DNA of 64,000 nucleotides from Pseudomonas putida (GTDB lineage: Bacteria; Pseudomonadota; Gammaproteobacteria; Pseudomonadales; Pseudomonadaceae). The stretch covers positions 498,519 through 562,518 of the forward strand of contig NZ_MNAH01000004.1 of NCBI RefSeq assembly GCF_001976065.1, read 5' to 3'. Shown here one piece after another: positions 17,706 through 26,527 of this stretch. A model generated the notes under the pieces. The model had not been told where the DNA came from. It searched no databases and saw nothing but the letters and a program-made list of their open reading frames with translations. Both the position numbers and the translations under genes were made by a program. Each line of letters begins with the position of its first letter. Position 1 is the first letter of the stretch.

Positions 17706-19988
17706 TTAAAGCGACGAGTATTTCTTGCGCAGACGCTGACGAATCAGTTCTGCGAGGGTGTTCATGACGAAGGTGAACAGCAACAGCACCAGCGCCGAGA
17801 GGAACAGCACGCGGTAGTGGCTGCCGCCGACTTCCGACTCCGGCATCTCCACCGCGACGTTGGCGGCCAGGGTACGCAGGCCTTCGAACAGGTTCATTTC
17901 CATGACCGGGGTGTTGCCGGTGGCCATCAACACGATCATGGTTTCACCGACCGCACGGCCCATACCGATCATCAGCGCCGAGAAGATGCCCGGGCTGGCG
18001 GTGAGGATGACCACGCGAGTCATGGTCTGCCACGGCGTGGCACCGAGGGCCAGGGAGCCCAGAGTCAGGCCGCGAGGCACGCTGAAAACGGCATCTTCGG
18101 CGATGGAGTAAATGTTCGGAATCACCGCGAAGCCCATGGCCAGGCCGACCACCAGTGCGTTGCGCTGGTCGTAGGTGATGCCCAGGTCGTGGGAGATCCA
18201 CATGCGCATGTCGCCGCCGAAGAACCAGTTCTCCATGAACGGGCTCATGTACAGCGACAGCCAGCCCACAAACAGGATCACCGGGATCAGCAGCGCACTT
18301 TCCCAGCCGTCCGGGACTCTCAGGCGGATCGACTCAGGCAGGCGGCTGAAGGTGAAACCGGCGACCAGGATGCCGATCGGCAGCAACATCAGCAGGCTGA
18401 AAATCCCCGGCAAGTGCCCTTCCACATACGGCGCGAGGAACAGACCGGCGAAGAAACCGAGAATTACCGTCGGCATCGCTTCCATCAGTTCGATCACCGG
18501 CTTGACCTTGCGGCGCATGCCCGGGGCCATGAAGTACGCGGTGTAGATCGCCGCTGCGACGGCCAGTGGAGCGGCCAGCAGCATGGCGTAGAACGCGGCT
18601 TTCAAGGTACCGAAGGTCAGCGGCGACAGGCTCAGCTTCGGTTCGAAATCGGTGTTGGCGGCGGTCGATTGCCAGACGTATTTAGGCTCGTCGTAGTTTT
18701 CGTACCAGACCTTGCTCCACAGCGCGCTCCACGACACTTCCGGGTGCGGGTTGTCCAGCAGCAACGGTTGCAGCTTGCCGCCGGCTTCGACGATCACGCG
18801 GTTAGCCCGTGGCGACAGACCGAAAAGCCCTTGGCCTTCGACCACCTGGTCGACCAGCAAGGTACGGTGCGCGGTGCTGTGAAACACGCCAAGCTTGCCG
18901 GAGGCGTCGAGAGCAAGGAAGCCCTTGCGGCGCTCTTCAGCAGTGATTTCAACGATAGGCGTGGTGCCCATCTGGAAGGTACGGATCTGCTTCAGGCGTT
19001 GCTCGCCATCCGGGTCGCGGGCCATGAACCACTGGGCCAGGCCACCTTTGGAGTCGCCGAGAATCAGCGAGATGCCACCCACCAGTTGCGTACTGGCGGT
19101 GATTTGCGCTTCGCCATCTTCCAGCAGTTTGTAGCGACCATTGAGACTCTTGTCGCGCAAGCTGAATACGTCGGCTTGGGCACGACCGTTGATCACGTAC
19201 AGCCATTGCTGACGCGGGTCGACGAAGATGTTCTTCACCGGCTCGGTCATCTGCGGCAGCTCGATGCGCATCTGCTCGTTGGTGATTTCACCGGTCATCA
19301 TGTTTTCTTCGCTGGTCAGCGACAAAACATTGAGTTGCGAACCGGTGGCACCGACCAGCATCAGGGTCGAATCGTTGGCGTTGAGGCTGACGTGCTCCAG
19401 GGCACCACCGGCTTCATTCAACGCGATTGGCGTTTCGCCGTACGGGTACTCGATGGCCGGCGTAATGGTTTTCTTGCCGTCCGGGTAGCTGACTTTATAG
19501 GTGTGACGGAATACCAGTGCCTGGCCGTTGGAGAAACCCACCGCCACCAGCGGTTGACCTGGCTGGTCGTCACCAATCGACGTCACAGTGGCACCCGCCG
19601 GGACCGGCAGATCGACGCGCTTGAGTTCAGCGCCACTGTCGATATCGAAGAACAGTGCCTGGCCCTTGTCGGAAACCCGCATGGCGACCTGGTTCTGCTC
19701 TTCCAGGGAAATCATCAGCGGCTTGCCGGCGTCTTGCATCCACGCCGGCGTGATGGCGTCCGTGGACGTCAGGCTGGCACCCTGGAACAGGGGCGCAACG
19801 ACGTAGGCGAGGAAGAAAAAGATCAGGGTGATCGCACCGAGAACGGCAAGGCCGCCCACCAGGACGTACCAGCGGGTCAGGCGATCCTTGAGCGCGCGGA
19901 TGCGGCGCTTGCGTTGCAGCTCAGGCGTATTGAAATCAATTCGCTTGGGGGGATTTGTAGTCATTGTGGAATTGGCCAGATCATTCAT
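17706..19988 (-). CDS. pstC: Phosphate ABC transporter permease PstC (long form)
   Basis: A permease of 760 residues, more than twice the E. coli length. One N-terminal helix (about residues 50-72) is followed by a 350-residue beta-rich domain of unknown role with repeated blade-like segments, then a helical permease domain with the coupling loop GSLALGATPWQTMTRVVI. The large domain sits between the first helix and the channel, so it is probably periplasmic. Start ATG 19988 was chosen because AGGG lies upstream; MTTNPPKR at 19964 is an alternative. A very good Pho box ends 23 bases upstream. Confidence 0.93.
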   Translation of the reverse strand: MNDLANSTMTTNPPKRIDFNTPELQRKRRIRALKDRLTRWYVLVGGLAVLGAITLIFFFLAYVVAPLFQGASLTSTDAITPAWMQDAGKPLMISLEEQNQVAMRVSDKGQALFFDIDSGAELKRVDLPVPAGATVTSIGDDQPGQPLVAVGFSNGQALVFRHTYKVSYPDGKKTITPAIEYPYGETPIALNEAGGALEHVSLNANDSTLMLVGATGSQLNVLSLTSEENMMTGEITNEQMRIELPQMTEPVKNIFVDPRQQWLYVINGRAQADVFSLRDKSLNGRYKLLEDGEAQITASTQLVGGISLILGDSKGGLAQWFMARDPDGEQRLKQIRTFQMGTTPIVEITAEERRKGFLALDASGKLGVFHSTAHRTLLVDQVVEGQGLFGLSPRANRVIVEAGGKLQPLLLDNPHPEVSWSALWSKVWYENYDEPKYVWQSTAANTDFEPKLSLSPLTFGTLKAAFYAMLLAAPLAVAAAIYTAYFMAPGMRRKVKPVIELMEAMPTVILGFFAGLFLAPYVEGHLPGIFSLLMLLPIGILVAGFTFSRLPESIRLRVPDGWESALLIPVILFVGWLSLYMSPFMENWFFGGDMRMWISHDLGITYDQRNALVVGLAMGFAVIPNIYSIAEDAVFSVPRGLTLGSLALGATPWQTMTRVVILTASPGIFSALMIGMGRAVGETMIVLMATGNTPVMEMNLFEGLRTLAANVAVEMPESEVGGSHYRVLFLSALVLLLFTFVMNTLAELIRQRLRKKYSSL

Positions 19989-20010
19989 TCGCACACCCTA
20001 GCGATCCTGT

Positions 20011-20039
20011 ATGACAGAAAGATGACAGTGCAGTGACGC
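20011..20039 (-). promoter_or_regulatory. PhoB box with three half-sites upstream of pstC
   Basis: On the minus strand the 18-mer CTGTCATCTTTCTGTCAT (20011-20028) carries two perfect PhoB half-sites with a 4-base spacer. A third, weaker half-site GCGTCAC (20033-20039) lies a further 4 bases upstream in the same phase. PhoB dimers bind such 11-base repeats. This should give pstCAB-phoU its own phosphate-starvation promoter separate from that of pstS. Confidence 0.88.
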
Positions 20040-20090
20040 AACAAATCCGCCACCCGGTGAAACCGGCAGCGGAGCGAGAATTTGGGGTTT

Positions 20091-20144
20091 GTGCAGGAGC
20101 GAGCTTGCTCGTTCCTGCACAGGTCCGGGGCGTGCCCCGGACCT
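20091..20144 (-). repeat. Double hairpin between pstS and pstC
   Basis: There are two adjacent inverted repeats. AGGTCCGGGGC pairs perfectly with its complement at 20121-20144. A 14-bp arm pair with one mismatch (GTGCAGGAGCGAGC / GCTCGTTCCTGCAC) lies at 20091-20120. Neither is followed by a T run on the minus strand, so they are not typical terminators. They probably protect the 3' end of pstS mRNA and limit read-through. Confidence 0.8.
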
Positions 20145-20150
20145 AGGGTT

Positions 20151-21152
20151 TTACTTTTTTGCGACTTCGGTACCGCCTTCCTGCAGACCCAGGTCAGCCA
20201 GTGCTTTTGCTGCAACCTTGGCTGGCAGCGGGATGTAGCCGTCTTTCACCACGACTTCCTGGCCCTGCTTGGACAGAACCAGCTTCACGAACTCGGCTTC
20301 CAGCGGGGCCAGAGGCTTGTTCGGGGCCTTGTTGACGTATACGTACAGGAAGCGCGACAGCGGGTACTTGCCGTTCAGGGCGTTTTCTTCGGTGTCTTCG
20401 ATGAACTCGCCGCCTTCTTTCTTGGACAGGGCAACGGTTTTCACGCTGGCAGTCTTGTAGCCGATACCCGAGTAACCGATACCGTTCAGCGAGGAGCTGA
20501 TCGACTGCACGACCGAAGCCGAACCTGGCTGTTCGTTGACGTTTGGCTTGAAGTCGCCTTTGCACAGGGCTTCTTCCTTGAAGTAGCCGTAAGTGCCGGA
20601 TACCGAGTTACGACCAAACAGTTGAAGCGGCTTGTTGGCCAGGTCACCGGTCACGCCAAGATCACCCCAGGTTTTGACGTCGGTCTTGGCGCCGCACAGG
20701 CGAGTCGAGGAGAAAATCGCGTCGACTTGAGCCATGGTCAGGCCCTTGATCGGGTTGTCCTTGTGTACGAATACAGCCAAGGCGTCCACGGCAACCGGGA
20801 TAGCGGTTGGCTTGTAGCCATACTTGGTTTCGAAGGCTTGCAGCTCGTTATCCTTCATCTTGCGGCTCATCGGGCCCAGGTTAGCGGTGCCTTCGGTCAG
20901 CGCAGGTGGCGCGGTAGACGAACCGGCGGCCTGAATCTGGATGTTTACGTTCGGGTATTCTTTTTTGTAGTTCTCAGCCCAGAGGGTCATGAGGTTGGCC
21001 AGGGTATCGGAACCGACGCTGGACAGGTTGCCCGACACACCAGTGGTCTTGGTGTAGCTCGGGATAGCAGGGTCAACAGCGGCAACCGCGTTGGCAGTCG
21101 CAACGCCAGCAGCGACAAAAGTCATTGCCGCCATCAAACGCTTCAGTTTCAT
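20151..21152 (-). CDS. pstS: Phosphate-binding periplasmic protein PstS
   Basis: A 333-residue secreted solute-binding protein. The signal peptide is MKLKRLMAAMTFVAAGVATANA. The mature protein has phosphate-binding segments SSVGSDTLANLM near the N-terminus, the loop QAAGSSTAPPAL and RNSVSGTYGYF. It captures phosphate in the periplasm and delivers it to PstCA. The ATG has AGGAG upstream, and a Pho box lies about 80 bases upstream. It sits directly before pstC but is separated by hairpins and a second Pho box, so it can be expressed at a much higher level. Confidence 0.96.
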   Translation of the reverse strand: MKLKRLMAAMTFVAAGVATANAVAAVDPAIPSYTKTTGVSGNLSSVGSDTLANLMTLWAENYKKEYPNVNIQIQAAGSSTAPPALTEGTANLGPMSRKMKDNELQAFETKYGYKPTAIPVAVDALAVFVHKDNPIKGLTMAQVDAIFSSTRLCGAKTDVKTWGDLGVTGDLANKPLQLFGRNSVSGTYGYFKEEALCKGDFKPNVNEQPGSASVVQSISSSLNGIGYSGIGYKTASVKTVALSKKEGGEFIEDTEENALNGKYPLSRFLYVYVNKAPNKPLAPLEAEFVKLVLSKQGQEVVVKDGYIPLPAKVAAKALADLGLQEGGTEVAKK

Positions 21153-21229
21153 GCCTTACTCCTAGCAGATAGGGTGTGTTATTCGGGGCCAAGTATCAGC
21201 AGGCCGTGTGAACACTCTATGGCTGAAAT

Positions 21230-21247
21230 ATGACAATTGGATGAAAG
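21230..21247 (-). promoter_or_regulatory. PhoB box upstream of pstS
   Basis: Minus-strand CTTTCATCCAATTGTCAT matches the CTGTCAT-N4-CTGTCAT consensus at 12 of 14 half-site positions. It lies 78-95 bases upstream of the pstS ATG, the usual distance for PhoB activation. Confidence 0.82.
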
Positions 21248-21264
21248 GCCAGCATCTAACGACA

Positions 21265-21297
21265 GATCGTTCCCACCGCCAGGGCGTGGGAACGATC
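21265..21297. repeat. REP-type hairpin downstream of the MFS gene
   Basis: GATCGTTCCCAC pairs exactly with GTGGGAACGATC around a 9-base loop. This is another Pseudomonas intergenic palindrome family, positioned between the MFS stop codon and the pstS promoter. Confidence 0.8.
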
Positions 21298-21306
21298 GGC
21301 GGTGGA

Positions 21307-22605
21307 TTAACGACCCTTCTTCCAGAGATACGCCCCCACCAATATCCCGACCCCGCACAGCACCGCCACGTAATACGCCGGCCCCATCGGGCTTTCCTTG
21401 AGCAACAGGCTGACGATCATCGGCGTCAGACCACCGAAAATCGCATAGGCCACGTTATAGGAGAACGACAGGCCGCTGAAACGCACCACTGGCGGGAACG
21501 CCTTGACCATCACGTACGGTACCGCACCAATGGTGCCCACCAGTAGACCCGTCAGGGCGTACAGCGGGAACAACCAGTCGGGATGGTCGGCCAGGCTGTG
21601 ATAAAAGGTCCAGGAACTGGCCAGCAAAGCCGTGCAACCAATAACGAACACGCGTCCCGCACCAAAGCGATCCGCCAGGGCACCGGCAATGATGCAGCCA
21701 ATGCTCAGGAACACGATTGCCAGACTATTTGACTGTAGTGAGGTGGTTGGCGAGAAATGGTAAACCGTCTGCAGCACGGTCGGGGTCATCAGGATCAACA
21801 CCACGATGGCGGCGGACAACAGCCAGGTCAGCAGCATCGAAATGGCAATCGCACCGCGATGGTCTCGCAGCACCGCACGCAAGGGCACTTCTTCGGCCAG
21901 CGCCTTGCGCTGTTGCAGTTCGGCGAACACCGGGGTTTCGTGCAGCCAGCGGCGCAGGTACACCGAGAACAGGCCAAACACGCCGCCCAACAGGAACGGG
22001 ATCCGCCAGGCGTAATCCGCCACTTCAACCGGCGTGTAGAGGCTGTTGATCGCCGTGGCGACCAGAGAACCCAGGAGAATGCCCGCTGTCAGGCCACTGG
22101 TCAGTGTGCCGCAGGCATAGCCGACATGCCGCTGGGGTACGTGTTCAGAAACGAAGACCCAGGCACCCGGCACCTCGCCGCCAATCGCCGCGCCCTGGAT
22201 CACCCGCATCAGCAGCAACAGGATCGGCGCCCACATGCCGATCTGCGCATAGGTCGGCAGCAGGCCCATGATCAGGGTCGGCACCGCCATCATGAAAATG
22301 CTCAGGGTGAACATCTTCTTGCGCCCCAGCAGGTCGCCGAAGTGCGCCATGACGATGCCGCCCAGTGGCCGCGCCAGGTAACCGGCGGCGAAGATACCGA
22401 AGGTCTGCATCAGGCGCAGCCACTCGGGCATGTCCGCCGGGAAGAACAGCTTGCCCACCACCGTGGCGAAGAACACGAAGATGATGAAATCGTAGAATTC
22501 CAGCGCGCCGCCCAGGGCCGACAGCGATAGCGTCTTGTAATCGTTGCGGGTCAGCGGACGTGCGGATTGGGAAGGCTGCGCGATACTCGAGGGCGCTGTG
22601 GTCAT
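21307..22605 (-). CDS. MFS transporter, metabolite:H+ symporter type
   Basis: A 432-residue, 12-helix major facilitator. The MHS subgroup markers are ALEFYDFIIFVFFATVVGKLFFP in helix 1 and the loop ARPLGGIVMAHFGDLLGRKKMF between helices 2 and 3. Relatives import proline/betaine, dicarboxylates or shikimate with protons. The substrate cannot be told from sequence. A longer frame exists, but MTTAPSSIAQ at 22605 fits the family start. A transporter is found near pstS in other pseudomonads too, without a known functional link. Confidence 0.88.
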   Translation of the reverse strand: MTTAPSSIAQPSQSARPLTRNDYKTLSLSALGGALEFYDFIIFVFFATVVGKLFFPADMPEWLRLMQTFGIFAAGYLARPLGGIVMAHFGDLLGRKKMFTLSIFMMAVPTLIMGLLPTYAQIGMWAPILLLLMRVIQGAAIGGEVPGAWVFVSEHVPQRHVGYACGTLTSGLTAGILLGSLVATAINSLYTPVEVADYAWRIPFLLGGVFGLFSVYLRRWLHETPVFAELQQRKALAEEVPLRAVLRDHRGAIAISMLLTWLLSAAIVVLILMTPTVLQTVYHFSPTTSLQSNSLAIVFLSIGCIIAGALADRFGAGRVFVIGCTALLASSWTFYHSLADHPDWLFPLYALTGLLVGTIGAVPYVMVKAFPPVVRFSGLSFSYNVAYAIFGGLTPMIVSLLLKESPMGPAYYVAVLCGVGILVGAYLWKKGR

Positions 22606-22967
22606 GGCAAGGGCTTCTCTTATAGTCAGGTCTGCCGCCCCAACAACGCTGGCAAGGGCTCGGGCAGGACCGGCACGATAGCAAATTGTTCGAAAAAGCA
22701 CATAGAGGCGCGTTTTAGATGGTCAAAATGAGAACCCGACGGTCGTATCGGAGTCTACCGACCGATATACTCGCAACTGTGCGATAGCTAACAAGGGTTG
22801 CTGTGCGAAAACGCCTCAGGTTCATAGGCGATTTCGCAGAGTTTCCCTTTAGGCGCCTTATGGAAAACGTGACGAACGTAGTATGTTCGGGGCTGAATCG
22901 TTTTTCCTGAAGACGGCTATTCACCCGCAATACCTACGAAGAGTCACGGGTCAGAGGCACCCCCGGC
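22606..22967. other. Structured 362-base intergenic region
   Basis: This gap lies between divergently transcribed MFS and thioesterase genes. It has a TATACT -10-like element at 22766-22771. A long imperfect hairpin follows (TGCGAAA-A-CGCCT paired with AGGCG-A-TTTCGCA, 22804-22838), then an AGGCGCCT palindrome near 22852 and a small hairpin CGAAC / GTTCG near 22874-22890. I see no convincing gene. It could be a structured leader of the thioesterase gene or a small RNA; I could not match it to a known riboswitch class. Confidence 0.35.
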
Positions 22968-23372
22968 ATGATAGAGCTCGAACAAGAAGATCCGATCCCG
23001 CAAGGCGACCTGGCCCTGCAAATCACCGCGCTTCCTCGTGAAACCAACGGCTTTGGCGATATTTTCGGCGGCTGGCTGGTGGCGCAGATGGATTTGGCCG
23101 GTACTGCGATGGCCAGCAAAGTGGCTGGCGGTCGCGTGGCCACTGTCGCGATCGACCGCATGGCCTTCCTGGTTCCGGTCGCAGTGGGCGCTCAGCTCTC
23201 CTTTTATACCCAGGCCCTGGAGATCGGTCGCAGCTCGATCCAGATGATGGTCGAGGTCTGGAGTGACGACCCACTCTCCAGCGAATGGCGCAAAGTGACT
23301 GAAGCGGTGTTTGTGTTTGTCGCCATCGATGGCAGCGGCCGTACTCGTTCGGTCCCGCCCAGAGCCCGTTGA
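22968..23372 (+). CDS. yciA: Acyl-CoA thioesterase, YciA-like hotdog protein
   Basis: A 134-residue single hotdog domain. It contains TNGFGDIFGGWLVAQMDLAGTAMA, with the catalytic-region Asp and the helix typical of YciA/acyl-CoA hydrolases, and VATVAIDRMAFLVPVAVGAQLSF. It cleaves acyl-CoA thioesters in the cytoplasm. The length matches E. coli YciA (132). A second, longer hotdog protein of the same broad family lies at 42045. It is preceded by a long structured leader region. Confidence 0.88.
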   Translation: MIELEQEDPIPQGDLALQITALPRETNGFGDIFGGWLVAQMDLAGTAMASKVAGGRVATVAIDRMAFLVPVAVGAQLSFYTQALEIGRSSIQMMVEVWSDDPLSSEWRKVTEAVFVFVAIDGSGRTRSVPPRAR

Positions 23373-23444
23373 AACCGGCTGCGTTAAACCCGACAAGCGT
23401 TTTGCGGTCCATTGCAGTCACTGTTACTGATCGAGAGCTGTCCC

Positions 23445-24344
23445 ATGAGTACGCCCAACGTTGAAGCCGTCAAACTGGATGAACTGAACTGCTGGCGGAT
23501 CCGTCACGGTCAGGCCGAACTGCTGGTAGCCCAGCAAGGTGCGCACATCCTCAGTTATCAATTGGCTGGCCAGCCGCCGCTGATCTGGCTCAACGACGAG
23601 GCTGTCTTCAAGGCCGGCAAAAGCATCCGCGCCGGTGTGCCGGTGTGCTGGCCATGGTTCGGCAACCTGGCGCGCAACCCACAGAGCGTTCAGGCGATGC
23701 GCATCAGCAACGAACCCGCTACCGCTCATGGGCTGGTGCGGACGATGGACTGGGAACTGGGCGGCATCGAGGCCGAGGGCGAAAGCCTGAAGATCGAGTT
23801 CCTCCTGCCCTGCCCCGAAGACGGTTTGCCAGGCTGGCCGCACAAAGTCGACTTGAAGTTGAGCATTCGTCTGGATGAGCAGCTGCATATCTGCCTGACC
23901 AGTCACAACCAGGGCACCGACATCGTAACGATCAGCCAGGCGTTGCACAGCTATTTCGCAGTCAGCGACGTGCGCAATGTGCACGTCGAAGGGCTGGACG
24001 GCCTGGACTATATCGAGACACTGGACGACTGGAAAACCGTGACCCAGTCCGGTGACTTGCACTTTACCGGCGAAACCGATCGCATCTACCTCGATACGCC
24101 GAGCAGGCTGAGCATTGTCGACCCGACCTGGGAGCGGCGCATCGAGCTGACCAGTACCGGTTCGCGTTCGGCCGTCATCTGGAACCCGTGGACCGAACGC
24201 GCCGCGGCGTTCAGCGACATGGCCGACGATGGCTGGCAGCGCATGCTGTGCATCGAAACGGCGAATGTGATGGGTGATGTAGTGGCTTTGGCACCGGGCG
24301 CCAGTCATACCCTGGGCGTGAGCATCGGCAGCAAAGCGCTGTAA
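23445..24344 (+). CDS. D-hexose-6-phosphate mutarotase (YeaD-like)
   Basis: A 299-residue aldose-1-epimerase-fold protein. Recognised blocks include QQGAHILSYQLAGQPPLIWLND, the sugar-binding stretch IRAGVPVCWPWFGN, TAHGLVRTMDWEL with the active-site His, ALHSYFAVSDV with a second His, and the C-terminal CIETANV with the catalytic Glu. It interconverts alpha and beta anomers of glucose-6-phosphate. It follows the thioesterase gene by 72 bases on the same strand; no pathway link is apparent. Confidence 0.88.
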   Translation: MSTPNVEAVKLDELNCWRIRHGQAELLVAQQGAHILSYQLAGQPPLIWLNDEAVFKAGKSIRAGVPVCWPWFGNLARNPQSVQAMRISNEPATAHGLVRTMDWELGGIEAEGESLKIEFLLPCPEDGLPGWPHKVDLKLSIRLDEQLHICLTSHNQGTDIVTISQALHSYFAVSDVRNVHVEGLDGLDYIETLDDWKTVTQSGDLHFTGETDRIYLDTPSRLSIVDPTWERRIELTSTGSRSAVIWNPWTERAAAFSDMADDGWQRMLCIETANVMGDVVALAPGASHTLGVSIGSKAL

Positions 24345-24356
24345 CACCACAAAACC

Positions 24357-24450
24357 AATGTGGGAGCGGGCTTGCTCGCGAAGGCGGTGTGTCAGGCAAC
24401 ATTTATGTCAACTGACACTCCCTCTTCGCAAGCAAGCCCGCTCCCACATT
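24357..24450. repeat. Inverted REP pair (BIME)
   Basis: AATGTGGGAGCGGGCTTGCT and its complement face each other across about 46 bases, between the mutarotase and DUF3299 genes, which converge here. Confidence 0.92.
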
Positions 24451-24457
24451 TGAATGC

Positions 24458-24994
24458 CTACAAATCCGACTCTTGCACCACCCTCACCTTCGCCGCATCC
24501 AGCGCATAAGCCGCATCCGCCAGATCATTGCTGACCTTCTCGATCTTCAGCGTGCCGGTCACCCACAGCGGCGTGTAGATATCATCCAGCTTCAAGCCCT
24601 TGGGATAACGCACCAGCACCAGTTGATTGGGGGGCGGTGGCGGCACGTGGATGCAAGCGCCTGGGTAGGGCACCAGAAAAAACAAGGTACTGTGGCCCTT
24701 GGCGTCGGACTCCAGCGGTACCGGGTAACCGCCGATACGGATGTCCTTGTCGTTCATCGATGCCACGGTTTTGGTCGAATACATCACCGCGGGCAACCCC
24801 TTGCTCTGCTTCATGCCACCTTTTTCAGTGAAGGTGCCATTGGCTTCCGGGGAGTCGTGGTCGATTTCGGGCATGGCCTCGAGGGCTTTCTGGTCCGATT
24901 TGGGCATCAGTTCGAGCCAGTCGGTTTCCGGCAGCTCGCCGGCATGGGCAAGGCCCGAACCCAGTAAAACAAGAGTCAGCAAAAGACGGCGCAT
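24458..24994 (-). CDS. Exported DUF3299 protein
   Basis: A 178-residue secreted protein. Its signal peptide is MRRLLLTLVLLGSGLAHAGE. The DUF3299 signature is present: IRIGGYPVPLE, then FFLVPYPGACIHVPPPPPNQLV with a conserved cysteine. The family is periplasmic and often sits near ABC-type export or metal-related genes, but its function is unknown. It lies downstream of the GlsB/YeaQ gene on the same strand. Confidence 0.85.
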   Translation of the reverse strand: MRRLLLTLVLLGSGLAHAGELPETDWLELMPKSDQKALEAMPEIDHDSPEANGTFTEKGGMKQSKGLPAVMYSTKTVASMNDKDIRIGGYPVPLESDAKGHSTLFFLVPYPGACIHVPPPPPNQLVLVRYPKGLKLDDIYTPLWVTGTLKIEKVSNDLADAAYALDAAKVRVVQESDL

Positions 24995-25077
24995 GAAAAT
25001 GCTCGGTAGGGATAAGGAAATCGCCGGGCATTCTAGTCCTCCCGGGCTGCGCAGCCGAGAGGACTTTGTCGCTTGAA

Positions 25078-25323
25078 TCAGTTCTTTTTGATCAAGCCGT
25101 AGATCACCAGCAAAATGACAGCGCCCACCAGCGCCCCGAGGAAGCCTGCACCTTCGCCTGCCTGGTAGAAGCCCAGGGCCTGGCCGCCATAAGTGGCCGC
25201 CAGTGAACCGCCAATACCGAGCAGGATGGTCATGATCCAACCCATGCTGTCATCGCCCGGTTTGAGGAACCGCGCCAGCAGGCCGACGATCAAGCCGATA
25301 AAGATGGTTCCGATGATTCCCAT
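25078..25323 (-). CDS. GlsB/YeaQ/YmgE-family small membrane protein
   Basis: An 81-residue protein with three hydrophobic helices: MGIIGTIFIGLIVGLLARFL, then GWIMTILLGIGGSLAATYGG and GFLGALVGAVILLVIYGLI. This is the transglycosylase-associated (GlsB/YeaQ) family, commonly induced by stress in Gram-negative bacteria. The ATG has an AGAGGGAAATGCC-type ribosome-binding site. It is too short for a clear functional call beyond the family. Confidence 0.88.
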   Translation of the reverse strand: MGIIGTIFIGLIVGLLARFLKPGDDSMGWIMTILLGIGGSLAATYGGQALGFYQAGEGAGFLGALVGAVILLVIYGLIKKN

Positions 25324-25433
25324 GGCATTTCCCTCTGATTTGGTAGTTAGCGAAAGCCTAGTCAGACTTTGGCATCCTGCCATGAGAGAACGGCGGCCCC
25401 TCAATGGTTCCGCCGCCGCCACATGAAACTGTT

Positions 25434-26516
25434 TTACTCGGCGATGAGCGCTTCGACCTTGAGGATCTGCGCGGCCAGCGTTTCGCGGTCTGCACAGCGC
25501 AGGTTGGCGTGGCCGACCTTGCGGCCGACCTTGAAGGCCTTGCCATAGTGATGCAGATGGCAATCGGCGATCGCCAGGACTTTTTCGGTCTCCGGCACTT
25601 TACCGATGAAGTTCAACATCGCGCTTTCGCCGACCTTGGCGGTCGAACCCAGCGGCAGGCCAGCAACCGCCCGCAGGTGGTTTTCGAACTGGCTGCACTC
25701 GGCGCCTTCGGTGGTCCAGTGCCCGGAATTGTGTACACGCGGAGCGATTTCGTTGGCTTTCAAGCCACCATCGACTTCAAAGAACTCGAACGCCATCACG
25801 CCAACATAGTTCAGCTGCTTGAGCACTCGGCTGGAATAATCCTCCGCCAGAGCTTGCAACGGATGGTCCGTGCTGGCCACGGACAGCTTGAGGATGCCGC
25901 TGTCGTGGGTGTTGTGTACCAGCGGGTAGAACCTGGTTTCGCCATCGCGAGCACGTACGGCGATCAGCGAAACTTCGCCGGTGAAAGGTACGAAACCTTC
26001 CAGCAGGCATGCCACGCTGCCCAGCTCCGCGAAAGTGCCAACCACGTCTTCAGGAGTACGCAGGACTTTCTGGCCCTTACCGTCGTAACCCAGGGTGCGG
26101 GTCTTGAGCACGGCCGGCAGACCGATGGAAGCCACGGCGGCCTCCAGATCGGCTTGCGACTGAATGTCGGCGAACGCCGGGGTTGGAATGCCAAGATCCT
26201 TGAACATGCTCTTTTCGAACCAGCGATCGCGGGCGATACGCAGGGCTTCGGCGCTCGGATAGACCGGGACGAATTGCGAGAGGAATGCCACGGTTTCGGC
26301 CGGGACGCTCTCGAACTCGAAGGTCACCAGATCGACTTCATCGGCCAGCTGGCGCAGGTGATCCTGATCGCCGTAATCGGCCCGCAGGTGTTCGCCCAAC
26401 GCAGCGGCGCAAGCGTCGGGCGCCGGGTCGAGGAAAGCGAAGTTCATGCCCAGCGGAGTGCCCGCCAGCGCCAACATGCGACCCAACTGGCCGCCACCGA
26501 TTACACCGATCTTCAT
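25434..26516 (-). CDS. purK: 5-(carboxyamino)imidazole ribonucleotide synthase PurK
   Basis: A 360-residue ATP-grasp enzyme. It starts MKIGVIGGGQLGRMLALAG and carries KTRTLGYDGKGQ (ATP binding), FVPFTGEVSLIAVRARDG and FEVDGGLKANEIAPRVHNSGHWT (metal and substrate residues). It uses ATP and bicarbonate to carboxylate AIR in purine synthesis, and PurE then rearranges the product. It begins 11 bases after purE and is clearly co-transcribed. Confidence 0.96.
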   Translation of the reverse strand: MKIGVIGGGQLGRMLALAGTPLGMNFAFLDPAPDACAAALGEHLRADYGDQDHLRQLADEVDLVTFEFESVPAETVAFLSQFVPVYPSAEALRIARDRWFEKSMFKDLGIPTPAFADIQSQADLEAAVASIGLPAVLKTRTLGYDGKGQKVLRTPEDVVGTFAELGSVACLLEGFVPFTGEVSLIAVRARDGETRFYPLVHNTHDSGILKLSVASTDHPLQALAEDYSSRVLKQLNYVGVMAFEFFEVDGGLKANEIAPRVHNSGHWTTEGAECSQFENHLRAVAGLPLGSTAKVGESAMLNFIGKVPETEKVLAIADCHLHHYGKAFKVGRKVGHANLRCADRETLAAQILKVEALIAE

Positions 26517-26527
26517 CGTCAACAACC

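Noticed and set aside
16053..20036. A 1327-codon open frame on the plus strand opposite pstA and pstC
   Set aside because: It is antisense to two firmly identified genes, has no family motifs, and is rich in Gln, His and Arg as expected from reading high-GC codons backwards.
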